Below the pieces are notes generated by a model. The model had not been told where the DNA came from, searched no databases, and saw nothing but the letters and a program-made list of their open reading frames with translations. Both the position numbers and the translations under genes were made by a program. Of a DNA stretch of 64,000 bases, positions 1 through 41,633 are shown piece by piece. This stretch comes from Strix aluco (Eukaryota > Chordata > Aves > Strigiformes > Strigidae), in assembly GCF_031877795.1 (NCBI RefSeq), contig NC_133932.1, positions 37,463,180 through 37,527,179 of the forward strand, in the 5' to 3' direction. Each line of letters starts with the position of its first letter. Position 1 is the first letter of the stretch.

Positions 1-29540
<29,540 letters not shown>

Positions 29541-29832
29541 GGCGGCCCCAGCCCGGCGGCTGCCGCTCGCTCACTCGCTCGCTCGCTCGGCACAGTCGCT
29601 GCTGGCGGCGGCCGTTGCTGCCCGGGCAGGGATTAGGGCTCAGGCAGCGCCTGGCGCGGGCAGGGCCCGGCTCGGCATAGCCCTGTCAGCGCCGCCCCCC
29701 CCCCCCGCCGCCGGCCCGCCGCCCCCCCCTCCCCCTCCTCCCTCCTCCCTCCTCCCCTCCCCTCTCCTCCGCGCGCGGGCGCGAGCCGCCCCCGCCCCCC
29801 GCCGGACGCCTGGCTCGCGCTCGCGCTCCGGC

Positions 29833-29870
29833 TCCCCTCCCCTCCCCTCCCCTCCCCTCCCCCCCCCCCG
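29833..29870. repeat. CCCCT tandem tract (G-quadruplex-prone on minus strand)
   Basis: About six CCCCT units run into a C-run roughly 290-330 bp upstream of the BRWD1 ATG. The complementary minus strand has at least four runs of four G with 1-nt loops. It may be in the 5' UTR or the proximal promoter. Confidence 0.7.
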
Positions 29871-30499
29871 CGCTGGCTCTAGCGCAGCCTCGTCGGCGCC
29901 GCCGCCATCGCCGTCGCGCCACCGGCCACGGCGCCGCCGCTGCTGCCACCTGCGCCGGGCACGCCCGGGGGAGGGCGGAGGGAAAAAGTAGTCCCCGTCC
30001 CGGGCGTCCGGGGACCGGCGGGAGAGGGTGCGCGTGTGGCCCCGGGAAACGTGCGGAGTGGGGGGAAAGGGGGGGCAGACGGGGGCAGGGAGGGGAGAAG
30101 ACGCGCCGTGGCGGAACGAGAGGCCCCGGCGCGGAAGGATCGCGCGCGGAAGGCGAGAGGTGACGGCGCTGGTGGGCGGGGCTACTCCGTGAGGGCGGGG
30201 GGGCGGTGCTGGCGGCGCGTTCCGGGGCGCGCGGCGCGGCCGGGTGGCCGTTGAGGGCCGGGAGCGCGCGGGCCCGCCGGGCCGGAGATGCGAGTCCCGC
30301 AGCTGCCGCCGGTCGCCCCGGGGGCCGCCGCCCCGGCCAGGCCTTCCGCGGCCCTCAGCGCCGCCGGGCCGGGGCCCGGCGGGGACGCGCTGCAGTCCGC
30401 GGTCAGGCGCCAAGGGGCGGCTGCGGGGCCGGGCGGGAGGGAGCGGACGCCGCGCGCGGCTCGGGCAGCAGCTCCTCAAGTGCGTTTGCAACCACCGCG

Positions 30500-33400
30500 T
30501 CACCAGTGTTTTCACACACGATCGGTCGCCTTTTGGCTCCAGCTTGCCACACGAGGCAGATGTCCTCGCGCCCCGGGCGGAGAGGTTGCCTCCTGAGCCA
30601 CCGAGGCCCGTGGGCGCGATGCTTGGGGGTGCCTCGGCTGTCCTAAACCTCGGTTTGGGGACTGGCATCTCCCCTCCCCAGGAAGGCATCGGTTCACCGG
30701 CATCACCTTCCCAAAACCAGCAGCTCTGCCCCGGTGCCCGGTGCTACCTCTCGGCCAACGGGTGCCAGCACCACCTCTGCCCCACCCCGGGCGCTGGGAG
30801 ACTGTTTATGGAGGATTTTTTTTCCCTTCCTACAGGCGTTTCTCACCTCTGCCCTGCATGAATTCTAATGCAAATAGAGCAATGGCAATACTGGTGAGCT
30901 GTTCCTTCCTTTTTCCATTCTCACCTGTGGTGGCTTGGTATGCATTTTTAGAACTTCTGAAGTAAAATATTTTTACGTATCACTGTAGAAATATGTGTGT
31001 ATTTTATTAATCTCGCTACCTCAGATGTGCTTTCAGCTTCTGACAAAGAGCTGTTTTGTAGACCCGAGGTGCAGGCCCGGCTGCAGGCCATTTCCCAGAC
31101 GCGTCCTGGAAGGCAGACTTCTGCTTCCTGCTCTTCACCACCTCCTGCCTGGTTACTGCTCCTGCAGCGCAGTTCAGGTACAAGAAAAAACATAGGTATC
31201 CTGTCCGTTAAAAATCTCTCTTTAAAAAGAGATCCACGGTTTTCTGCTTTCTGTATAGTTGCGAGCTTCTGCCGCATCATTCTTAAAGGCCACCTGCATT
31301 CATCTAGATCTCATTGCCGAACAAATCAGCATTCATCAGCTAAACTTGGATGCACTTCAGCATCCTGGCCGTGCTCACGTTTTAGAGCTGTGATCTAGTT
31401 GACACTAGAAAATGAACTCCAGAATGGTGCAGCATGATCACGTATGAAACAGCACTCTCTTAACCAGAGCAACTAGTAGCAGCGGACGAATATGACTGAG
31501 TAACTTCAAAGAAACACGTTTTGTTCTCTTCATGTTGTATTTTGAAGTGGATAGTTGTGTTACATATGTAGTGCCAGTCTGCATTAGCTGTCGCTCCATT
31601 CCTTAGTTGCCCAGAGCAAATGTACCTGGTATCACAGAGGAAAGAATGCTTTTCCCGAAGCATGCCCATGGAAATTCTTGTCAGACAAATTTAAATGCCT
31701 TCCATTCCAATTCTCCACAGGCAGAAATGACATCTAGTGCCAATATAGACAATTCCTCATTTTCCCCATAGCCAAACTGGTGTGTTTGTATGGTACATGT
31801 TGGCATTTCATGCTATGTAGAGAAGGGCAATAGGATCTCTCTACTGCAGAATCAAAATTCACAGCTGATCCACCTACATATTTACTAGGCATACTTTATG
31901 TAGTTAGGAAAGCCTATTTCATTCTTTACTGCATTAAACCGATCTAGGGCTTCTGACGCAACTACCTCTGTCTTCTCCTTCTTCCAGGAGGAAAATTTCC
32001 CTATCCTGTGAGAGAGAAGCTGCTGCTGAGTAGTAAATATTAGGGAGCAGTTACCATAAATTGAACAGTGCATAATAGATGTTAGAGAGGTGTTGAAAGT
32101 CAACAGAATCTCAACATCAGAGACTCAAAACACACGAAAAGTACGCATTCAGTAAAAGAAGGTAAGAGAGGTTATTTCGGGGTATTTACCTGCAAGATTA
32201 TTCATCGTTTAACTGGTGTTTTTGACTTGCTAAAACCAGTAAAGAATGTCATGTAGCTATGTCATGCTACTACTAATTTAAACCAACAAATAAGGTAACT
32301 GGAGGAGGGGTTGGGGGAGAGGGCGGGGAGGGTTTAGAAAAATTGTCATGGATTTACAGTTTTGGAATATCCGAGAACTTGAAGCCAAAGCCACCGCCAA
32401 AGCCTGGTGTGCTCTGCTAGGAACACTGCTGTGGTGGAAACAGACCAGAAGCATATTGTGGTCTAGTGCTGGAGGGCATCCTACAAATACGGTAAAAGTT
32501 AAACATTGCTTAAATATTGAAGAGGTAAAAATGGTAAAATGCTTTCTCAAATGGAAACATTGTTTAATAAAATAAGTTAGAGGTGAAACTAAAGTGTTTT
32601 TTATAGAAATAGCTGAGTAACAGTTTGAAAAAGGCACAAAAAATGTACAGGAAGCAGATACTGTGCTTGCAGGTGTTACTCGAGCATAAATAAGTTCTCA
32701 GTCAAGGGGAAAAAAACCCAAACAAACAAAGAACTAACGTTACTTTTTGATCTTAACTGCTCCCAAGACAAGGTTGACAGTGGCATCAAATAGACTGTTA
32801 AGATAAAACCATACTACTACCTGCTGCGATTCAGCAAAGTAATGTGAAATGGGGGAAAAAACCCCCAAAACAAAACAGCCCCGCACTCTGTGGGAGAAGT
32901 GAAGTAATGATGTACTAGATCTTTTTTTTATTTGAAGGTTAAGTAATACATACTTAATACGCCCCATCTGATGAAAGGCTGTTAAATCTTCAACGAGGTT
33001 GATTCAATTTTCTCAAATACAGCAAGGAAGAATCAGGACAGTTTTGTACTACATGAATGCTCTCTCAGCACAGGTATGTTTTATTTAAAAAGACACCCTT
33101 GTCAACCTGCAGCCTTCTATAGCAGGTACGCTTGCTCACAGCATAGTAAGCTCACCCAACAGCTCACCAGCACCAAAAGGGAAATTCCCTTGTGCTTCCC
33201 TCCCTGCTCCTGCCTGGGCTGTTCCACGGCTCACCCTCTGTGGGTTCCATTACACAAACTCAGCTACCTGGGGAAGTGCACACCTAGGTTCATTTTTCTC
33301 CAGACATCTGAAACTTTATTGATTTTAAGGTAGGATTTGGGGAAATTCCAGTATGGTTCCAACACAACAGCAACACCATCTGGCGGGTTAACAGTCAAGA

Positions 33401-33720
33401 GGATTGCTTTGTGCATCTTCCCTGTAGCAGTCATTTACACAAGAATGCATACGCAAACTCTTAGATGCCAAACAGATGAAAACATCTGATGCTAATTATT
33501 GACTTTTTTGTAAGCACTAGGCTATCAACTTTCAAACTGAAAGTCCAGATTAAGACTGCAACTACAGTTTTCTACTTGCTACTCACTCCCTGCATTACCA
33601 CCTATATCTCTTGAAAAGTAAGTTTTTAACTATTAAGAACATGGTTAAGAATCAGAAACTACACCGCTTAGCTTGTGAGTTGTCATAGTCAATGCAGGAG
33701 CTACAGAAACATCCTTTCAT
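30500..33720. other. Intergenic region between BRWD1 promoter and HMGN1 3' end
   Basis: GC content falls from the island edge to AT-rich sequence. Open frames up to about 130 codons show no protein I recognise. No RNA gene or named repeat was seen. A moderately GC-rich patch lies near 33100-33300. Confidence 0.5.
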
Positions 33721-33724
33721 AATC

Positions 33725-34542
33725 AAGATTTATTTGGCTTTTGGTTGGTAATCACAGACACTATGAACAATTTTACAACTGTTTTTATTCACATAGTTTT
33801 TTAGATCTAAAAACTATATATTTTTTTTTCTAAGTCTATTTCAAACATTTTTCCTTTGATCTTTGCAAACAAGCTGTCCTCTAAAACTGGATGTGAAGTT
33901 CCAGTAACTCAGATACTGACATCACAAGTTACGTCTGCCAAGGAGAAACTTTTACTAAGTCAGTATTTAAAGATATAATAAAAGCTTCCAATCTTTTGTA
34001 TCACAGCTATAAAGTTGTTGGAAAAAATAAAGCTGCAACTACCAAAAATAACTTTGTCACAGATATACATCACTCAGCAAGAAATCCAACACTAGGGAGC
34101 AGTTTTATTAGATAAGCAATTCTACTGATGGTACAACCATAGATAAATAACTAAAATGTTAAGACATTCTCAACATATCATTATGAATTCCAAAGTCTGA
34201 TCTGTGTTATGCTTCATTTAATAGAAAAACTGTCCCTCACAGTCTATAGAACGTGAAGCCTGATCAAGGCTTCAAAGCCCTCTCCTCAATGTAACATGCC
34301 ATTAATTTCTGGTTTCATAGAAAACAGACAACCAGTACATGATTTTACCACTTAAAAAAAGCATTTACACTTATCTAAATATGTAAAAAAATGGGTTGAG
34401 TTGGGATTCTCTCCTTTTTAAAAATGTGTTTTCTAGAACTACTAAAAAACTTGCATTTACAAAATAGTTGATAAAAATATTCCTCTGAATTGTACAAGAA
34501 GAAAGGTATAAGGACCACCAATTAAAGACTTGGTACCAGATG
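33725..34542 (-). other. HMGN1: Probable HMGN1 3' UTR
   Basis: AT-rich sequence after the HMGN1 stop. AATAAA signals on the minus strand lie at 34104-34109, 33784-33789 and 33729-33734. Which one is used cannot be told from sequence; the extent given assumes the most distal of the three. Confidence 0.4.
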
Positions 34543-34590
34543 TTACTCAGATTTAGCTTCTTTCTCTACTGCTGCATCAGATGCTGGGGT
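34543..34590 (-). CDS. HMGN1: HMGN1 coding exon 6 with stop
   Basis: Reads TPASDAAVEKEAKSE then TAA, the acidic C-terminal tail. Acceptor TTTCAG. Confidence 0.95.
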   Translation of the reverse strand, partial: TPASDAAVEKEAKSE

Positions 34591-37500
34591 CTGAAAAGAC
34601 AAAAAACCAGAACACTTCAATGCAGAAAGTTTCTAAGTGACTCAGCCTTTTAGTTTGTAGTATTTCTGATGTACAAGCCAGCTGACTTGACATACAGAAC
34701 AACCATGACTTGTTTCTACATACCATGCTTTACAGTCTTAATAAATTGGTGTCACAGTCTGCTTATTTCTCCTGGATAACAACCTACTAAAACCAAGCTG
34801 TCTTGAAAAGGCTTCCATCTCCTCAGATGCATCAGTATGCATTTCAGAATGTTGCTATTGTTACTACTCAATACACACTGCAAAGGATTTTTAGTTTTTT
34901 TAAAGAACAAAGCCCGTTTCAATAATCACTGCCATTATGACAGGAAAAGGGGCTTTTTAACCTGCATATGGGTGTTTAGAAAAGACACTATAGATATGCT
35001 TCATGCACTTACATTTCAGTGCAGCACTGTTAACATATTCTCAAATCTTACCACGTTTTCAAGTAGCTAAGACTTCGAAATAGGACTGCATCAAATTAAA
35101 ACATAATTTCGTAAAAATACATTCAGTGAAACTGAACTGTAGCAGCAGAGCTATACCGTTTTCAAGTCAACTCTCTATATGCTGTACCTCAACTTCAGAA
35201 CAAGTTCATACAAACTTAACTGATTAAAATTACAACTCATTTAGGTCAGAAAACTCGCTGCATTTGCAATGTAGATTAAAAAAAGGAACGTAATGTATGT
35301 ATTAACATAAAAATTACACTTAATTATTCCAAAGCTTTGCAGCCCCAGCAGAACAGACTGTTTAATCACAGCAGTACCCGAACAGGAACCCTAACACCCG
35401 TGCAGTCTTCACTGCCACCTGGGGGAAGCTTCGGAAGGATGAAGTACTGGAGCCATTTCCCTCTGCAGGCCTTAGTCTCCGCCAGTGCCACCAGAAGTTG
35501 TTGCTGGCCTTTCACCAGGTCATGGATGAACAATGGCATTGCTGACATTGTTGCCCTGATTGCAAACAGTAATGTCCAACAGGACAGACTGTACCTCTGC
35601 CTCTTCTAGACTTAGGTATTATATTAAACCTGCAATTTTGGCTGGCGTGACCAACGTGAGACCAGCACAAAGACGTGCCTCAGAAGTCATCATCCATTCC
35701 TTGTAAATTTACATCATCTCTGCACAAGTGTACTACACAGACCCCAGCTGAGAAATACTGCCAAATTTAACTTTTGCTGGTATTGCTGAAATACTAAATG
35801 CACAGATTAAAAGACCAAATTATGTGACAGTAATACAGAGCCAGAGCTACATAATAAGTTAAGCCACGTAAAGAATTCCTACTTGTAGCACAACTTTTTC
35901 ACAAAGATCACACTGTAAGCTTGCAAATGAAAAACTGTTACCCCAAAGGAAGTTGTCTAGTACACTCAAGTGCCATCCTGTACCTTCCTCACCCACCTAA
36001 AAACCAAACTCTTTCCCTCTACTTGAAGATCTATCTGCACACTGATAGATCAGTGGGATAGAACTGACTTTTTTTCCATCTGAAAAAAATTACTTTTCAA
36101 TGCAACAACCATACAGGAAGCGTGAATCCCACATTTAAATTAAAAAATCATCTGACTATCTGATCAGCAAACTTCACTGAACTAATTAAAACAAGTGAGG
36201 CATTCAATACTGCAGAATCCTGAGACTAATTCTAGGCCTGTTACCACATGAAAACTTGTGTTTCATCCAGTTGTTAACAGCAGCCCTAGTAAGAAGCACT
36301 GCTTCTCCCCTCAGATCTTGTCCTAAATTTTAAACTAAATTATCTCCACATTCCAGAAAAAGAATGGAGTGTGGAGGATGTTTTAAGTTAGATGATCAGC
36401 AACTCCAAAAACTTCAGCAACACGGCCATTTTAGCACAGTATTAAAGCCAAGACTAATTTGGCATGTTCATTTCTTCAGCAACAACCATTAGTAGTTCTC
36501 GCACTTTCTCTTCCATCCCTGCACCAACCTGTCCCTTCTACCAGCAGTGTATGTATCTATGGCTCCTATGTTATCTCAACTTTGGGTAAATCATTTCCAC
36601 TTTGGGTTTTCAGTGAAAACTGTTTCCAGTCCCAAGAAAATGAATATTGCATTTATCAAAAAACTTTTGTGGCCTTGGAACCTCTCTTCCAGTAACAGCA
36701 AAGGCAGATTAAAACTCAAACCAAACCCTCTGAGGACAGACACCCCACCCCCACACACCAAGCAATATGCCCTCTCTACACCATGTATGTATTTTTTTGC
36801 TAAGACCTACCCGTGGGGAAAATGGCCCCTCTTTGAAGGACATTATCCTGTATTGGAACTTTGGTAAAATTCTCACCCTTTTCCTTAATTTCAGGGACTG
36901 TTATCACGTCACTGCAACTCTTTTTGGATCAACTAGTTTTTTCCAGGTGTATCTACTAATGTTTCAATAGCCTACATCTTTCTTTTGGCAGAAATAGATT
37001 TCTATTATAAGAACGGTGTATGTTTTTGATAGATGTCTGGATAAACCAGTACAGTAAGTTATCCGGCTGCTTTGCACCAACTACAGACAACTTTACCTCC
37101 TCACTTTTAGCTTCCCCATTTTCTGCAGGCAAGTTGTCCTTTGTCTGTTCTTGGTTTGTCTCTTCTGTCTGTTTTCCTTTAGGCCCCTTTTTCCCCTTTG
37201 ATTGAGCTTTCTTGTCCTCAGATTTATCCTACAATGAAATAAATTTCCAGTAAGTAAATTCCAATGACCTACTAGGTAAACTCTGAAAATAATAAAAACC
37301 ACACAAAACAAAGATGGACTCACTAAACAGCAAGAGCTACTACCAACAACCAATGAGCTAATACACAGTTCAACTGCCAGAAGTTTTCCAAACTATATAT
37401 AGACAAACAACCACAGTTTCAGATAGAAAATGAGAGAATGAAATTGGGATGAAAAGATAACCAGGTTCTAGTGACTAGACCGAGCAGAAAAAAATAGCAA

Positions 37501-40500
37501 TGCAGCCCTTCCACTTTGTAAATACAAAGCACTTTGAACACTCTTTTTCCTCTTATACTGATAGGTGGCAATTTCAGTACCCTAAGTAAATACTTTGTTA
37601 GTATCTCAGTCACATCCTCTGTACCTGCAAGACTGTTGTTAAATGGGTAGGGAAGGAGGATTTGTTCAACAGCTACTTTCATATATGTAATACATCCTCC
37701 CAGACATTCCTAACAGCAAACAAATGCTACAAAGTTCACCTGTCCTCCAGCTGGTCCCCCTACTTACAAAATATTTCTATCAATTCAGAATTGCATAAAT
37801 GCACAGGTTTGACAGCATCTGTCAAATGTTACTTCATGATACTAATGAAAATTTTCAATAAATGACAAACTGTAATACTTTTTCTGGGCAGGTACAATGT
37901 GAATAAGTGGCAAGAGAACATAATACATTTATAGCTCTGAGCAGAAGACCACTACACAGATCTACCTTAAAACACGTCTAATCTCATTAAAATATTGTAT
38001 GCATTTCATAATTATGTTCTTCAAATTATGTCCTAATGTGTTGTCTCTTTCACTCCAGGAAATAAAGTTCTCATTTTTGCCTATTTTAAGTACTATAGAA
38101 ATGCATATCTTGGATTACTATTAGAAACCATTTGGTCAGAAGCATTCCAGACTATCCCCACTCTAAGCATTCTTCCTTACTTCACACATGCAACTTTTTA
38201 ATACCTGAGTACATTTTTTAACGTGCTGGTTTTGTGTGCATGGCTGAAACCAGGACACCTATTTTACGTGAATGCAAAACACTGTCTTCACGAAAATATG
38301 GTTTTGTCAACCAACTGCAATTATTGAACAAAAGTTCTAGGTGTTTTACACCACTGGATACAAACATGCAGTAAGTTACATTACAAATACAAGAGATGTA
38401 AGGTAAAAAAAAAAATAATCAATGCTGAAGCATCTTATGCCAGGTAAGTAAATTGTCAACGTCCACAAAACTTTGGAAATTCTTTGCTCCTATTTTTAGA
38501 AAATATAAGTTTTTAAATCCTCGAGAGAACAGTTGAAACATGCTATTGGAAAAAAATTCCTTTAAAAAAGTTACGAAGGCTAAACTCAGTATTACAAATT
38601 CAGTTAACACAATTTTACAACACATAGACTTTTGTGTTTTGATTGTCAAGAGTATCTTTTCCTTCATTAATATTTATTTTTAAAAAACCCACCAAGTAAC
38701 ACCATTAGGGGCAAACTTCTCTCAAACAGAAAAAATACCGTCAGGAAAGTTTTAGAAAGTTACAAGGTTGATGCAAAGAAGCATATTTTGATGCATCAAA
38801 TACAGAAAAACACAATTAAAAAAAAAATAAAATCTATCATTTGGCTGGTATATAACAGTGAAATACTTCTGCAACCCATTTAAAGGAAGTCCAGAGATAG
38901 TTAATATGAGAGAAAGTAGTGAAGCTGGAGAAGTAAAATGCCATCAGAACAAGAGATTTTTATATTCACAAAGTTTCCAAATGACAAAAGATTTTAGTGA
39001 CGGCATCAATTTTAGAACAAAGATGATCAAATGTGAAACAAGTTATACATTTATTTGAATTGTCAATAGCAATTGAAAAAAAAAAGATTGTTCACATATT
39101 CACATTACAGCAGCATTCCATGGGGGTGTCGTGCAAGGCGTTCTACTTAACATTCTGAGATGAACAGAATTGTGATGCACTTGGTTTACAGGAGTATGTT
39201 CCCAGCTACGAACTGTGGAAACATTTCTTTCTAGAAGTAGTTACAGGCAGCAAGTCAGTACCACGTGTATCAGCCAGCATCAACTAGCAGCATTAAGAAT
39301 TAGATGCACCACACAAAGACACTGAAAAAAGAGAATCAGAACTGAAATAAAATTGGAAAGCTTCCCAAAATTCTTTAGGCTTACAACTTCAAAAATGGGA
39401 GTGTACTGATATTCAAACCATTGGAATGAAGGTTCGTTACTACCAAGTAACTGTGCAGTAGGATTAATAAAATGAAAACATCAAGTCTGCAAAGCAGAGT
39501 GTATTTGAAATGCTCTTCATCCACACATTAAGAAGAGAAGCTTGTAATCACAAAGGAACACTTAAAACCACATATACCAACAAGGCAACAGATAGACAAC
39601 CTCTTTTATTTCTCCCAAGAAACTAAGAATTATACACAGCTCAGTTCCTGGCATTGTGAAGGCTATACTGAAAAAATCATGCTAAATCATGCTTACTTAC
39701 ATATACACATAAAGATCTGAAAGCTAGACTACATGAATGAAAACTCAGATCTTTTTCAGTGGCTAAGTAATTCAATTATTATTTTCCTGTCCTAACACAC
39801 TGCTTTAAACTGTGAATATATTTTATTCCCTTTTGTTACAGTGATGAAATACAATCCTATGTACAGTTGCTTCGACATTCAAGTAGTTCTGCTCAGTAGC
39901 AAACTACCATCTAAAACTCACAAATCAGTGCCCACATTTCTAGGCAATACTTTGAGTGCTTAACAAGGATCTACTGAAACTGTGGTGGAATGTATGTACC
40001 TGTAGATACTGGCAGAAGCATCTGAAAGCCATAATGAAAGATCTGCTAAATGAGCGTTCACACAAAGAACACACGAAGACGAGTAAAAACATTCAGACAC
40101 CGTGCATCGACGACACGAAACGGGACGCCACCAAGCACCTGCACAACGAACTCGACTACCTCCTCTCCCTCCCCTCTCCCCAGTAGCTCTCACCTTTGCC
40201 GCTAACTTTTTTGGCTTCGGCTCTGCTTTGGCAGGAGCAGGTTTCTAAGAAGAGAGAACACGTAAGGGAGAGATTCAGCCCTCGGCAACCCCCGTTTCGG
40301 TACAGGAAGACACACACAGACAGGCACAGACACCCCCCCGTCGCTCCTGTACTCACCGCGGACAGCCGCGCCGATCGCCTCTTCGGCTACAGGCAGAGCA
40401 AAGAGAGAAAAAAGGCGTGAGGGGCGGCCCGGGGCGGGCCCCGCCCAGCCCGCCCCGCCCCGGCCCGGCCCGGCCCTGCCCGCGGCACTTACCTCCTCGG

Positions 40501-40962
40501 GGGCCTCCCCGTCCGCCACCGTCACCTGCCAACACAAACACCGCGCGTCAGGCGGCGCAGGCGCCTCGGGCCGGCGGCGGGCGCGGGATGGCGGGCGGGC
40601 ACGTGACGCTGCCGCTCGCCCGCCCCCCCGCCCGCCCCTTCCCGCCGCCGCTTTCGGATTTCCCGTCCCGCAGAGACGAGGCGCGCGACGAGCCCCCGCC
40701 GAACCTTCCAGACACCCTCCACCGCCCCAGCGGAGCCCCCGCCGGGGGGGATGGAGCCGGCCGCAGTCAGCGAGCGCTGGCGGCCGCCGCACCGGTGCCA
40801 CCGGGGCAGTCGCTTCCCGTCGAGTCCCGTCCCCGCGCGGTCACACCGCCCGCCCCCACCCGTCCCTGCGGCGGTGGCGCGGGGCCGTCCGCCCCCGGGC
40901 AGCGCGGGTCCCCGTCAGCGGTTCTCGCTCGCTCCCGCCCGCTTCACCTTTCTCTTCGGCAT
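34543..40962 (-). CDS. HMGN1: HMGN1, high mobility group nucleosome-binding protein 1 (complete, 6 coding exons)
   Basis: Small nuclear protein that binds the nucleosome core and loosens chromatin. Exons 40948-40962, 40493-40525, 40357-40386, 40194-40244, 37097-37228 and 34543-34590 (stop included) are all phase 0 and total 309 nt, giving 102 aa; the human protein is 100 aa. It starts MPKRK. The nucleosome-binding core RRSARLSA is split from its flanks as its own 10-codon exon. A Lys/Pro/Ala-rich stretch and an acidic tail ending EAKSE complete it. The six-exon layout with a tiny first exon is typical of HMGN genes. It is divergent from GET1, sharing a CpG-rich promoter about 580 bp long between the two ATGs. 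Confidence 0.96.
34591..37096 (-). other. HMGN1 intron 5 (2.5 kb)
   Basis: Mostly AT-rich, with a GC-richer block at about 35337-35620 that I cannot assign to a known repeat or gene. No RNA gene seen. Confidence 0.5.
37097..37228 (-). CDS. HMGN1: HMGN1 coding exon 5
   Basis: Reads DKSEDKKAQSKGKKGPKGK, then ETNQEQTKDNLPAENGEAK, the regulatory region. Acceptor TTGTAG, donor GTAAAG; 132 nt. Confidence 0.95.
37229..40193 (-). other. HMGN1 intron 4 (3.0 kb)
   Basis: AT-rich up to the edge of the CpG island near 40050. No gene, RNA or named repeat is recognisable. Confidence 0.5.
40194..40244 (-). CDS. HMGN1: HMGN1 coding exon 4
   Basis: Reads KPAPAKAEPKPKKLAAK, the C-terminal half of the nucleosome-binding domain. 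Acceptor TTCTTAG, donor GTGAGA; 51 nt. Confidence 0.94.
40357..40386 (-). CDS. HMGN1: HMGN1 coding exon 3 (nucleosome-binding core)
   Basis: Reads PKRRSARLSA, with RRSARLSA being the hallmark nucleosome-binding core of all HMGN proteins. Acceptor CTGTAG, donor GTGAGT; 30 nt. Confidence 0.97.
40493..40525 (-). CDS. HMGN1: HMGN1 coding exon 2 (33 nt)
   Basis: Reads VTVADGEAPEE between acceptor TGGCAG and donor GTAAGT. It corresponds to VSSAEGAAKEE in the human protein. Confidence 0.93.
40948..40962 (-). CDS. HMGN1: HMGN1 coding exon 1 (15 nt)
   Basis: ATG CCG AAG AGA AAG encodes MPKRK, the invariant HMGN start, followed by donor GTGAAG. Five codons, phase 0. Confidence 0.95.
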
Positions 40963-41164
40963 GGCGAGCCTGCGCGGCGGCGGCTCTCGGCCGCGACCCC
41001 CGGAGCTGCGGCGGCGGCGGCTCCCGCCCGGCTGCTGCGCGCGCTGGGTGCCTCACGGCGAGCCGCTGCGGCTGCCTGCGAGCCAGCCTCGCTGCGCAGG
41101 GAAACCGCCCCCCCCCCCCATCCCAGCAGCGCCAGCGGCACCGCAACAGGATCCAGCCGGATTG

Positions 41165-41215
41165 GAAGGGGAGGGGAAGGGGGGGGAGTGGGAGGGGGCG
41201 GCGGCGGGGGGACGC
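41165..41215 (+). repeat. G-rich run (G-quadruplex-prone) in divergent promoter
   Basis: Several runs of four or more G are separated by short A, T or C spacers on the plus strand, about 330-380 bp upstream of the GET1 ATG and 200-250 bp upstream of the HMGN1 ATG. This is a quadruplex-prone composition; formation is inferred only. Confidence 0.6.
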
Positions 41216-41543
41216 TCCCCGCTCTCCGGCGGCCGCTGGCCCCGCCCCCTCCGCCCGCCCGGGAGGTGCCTCCACGGGGCGGGGCCGGCGGCGGCCCCAC
41301 GGCGCGCGCGAGGCGGGATCCCCCAGCGGACCGCCGCCGTCTGCCCCTGCCGGGGAAGGGGAGGGCGGCGGGCTGTGATTGGCCAGCCCCCGTCACGTGG
41401 CCGCCCCTGTCCCCGTTTCCCCTCACGCCTGCGGCCCCACGTGCGCGGAGCAGCCGTCCCGGCGCGATGCCGCCCGCCCGGGAGGCTCGTTAGTGCCGGG
41501 GGCCGGGCGGAGGGAGGGGCGGGGCGTGCCCGGAGGCGGCGGC

Positions 41544-41633
41544 ATGGCGGAGAGCGGCGCCTGGCTGCTGGTGCTGGGCTCCGTCTTCCTCTGCAACGCT
41601 CTCAAGATCCTCCTGCCCTCCTGCTCCTCCATC
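41544..41633 (+). CDS. GET1: GET1 coding exon 1
   Basis: Reads MAESGAWLLVLGSVFLCNAL then KILLPSCSSI, the first membrane segment. Donor GTAAGT; 90 nt, phase 0. Confidence 0.95.

Noticed and set aside
29640-30689. 349-codon open frame on the minus strand, and several 70-205-codon frames on the plus strand, over the BRWD1 CpG island
   Set aside because: Very Pro/Arg/Gly/Ala-rich translation with no domain; long frames are expected by chance in GC-rich sequence with few stop codons.
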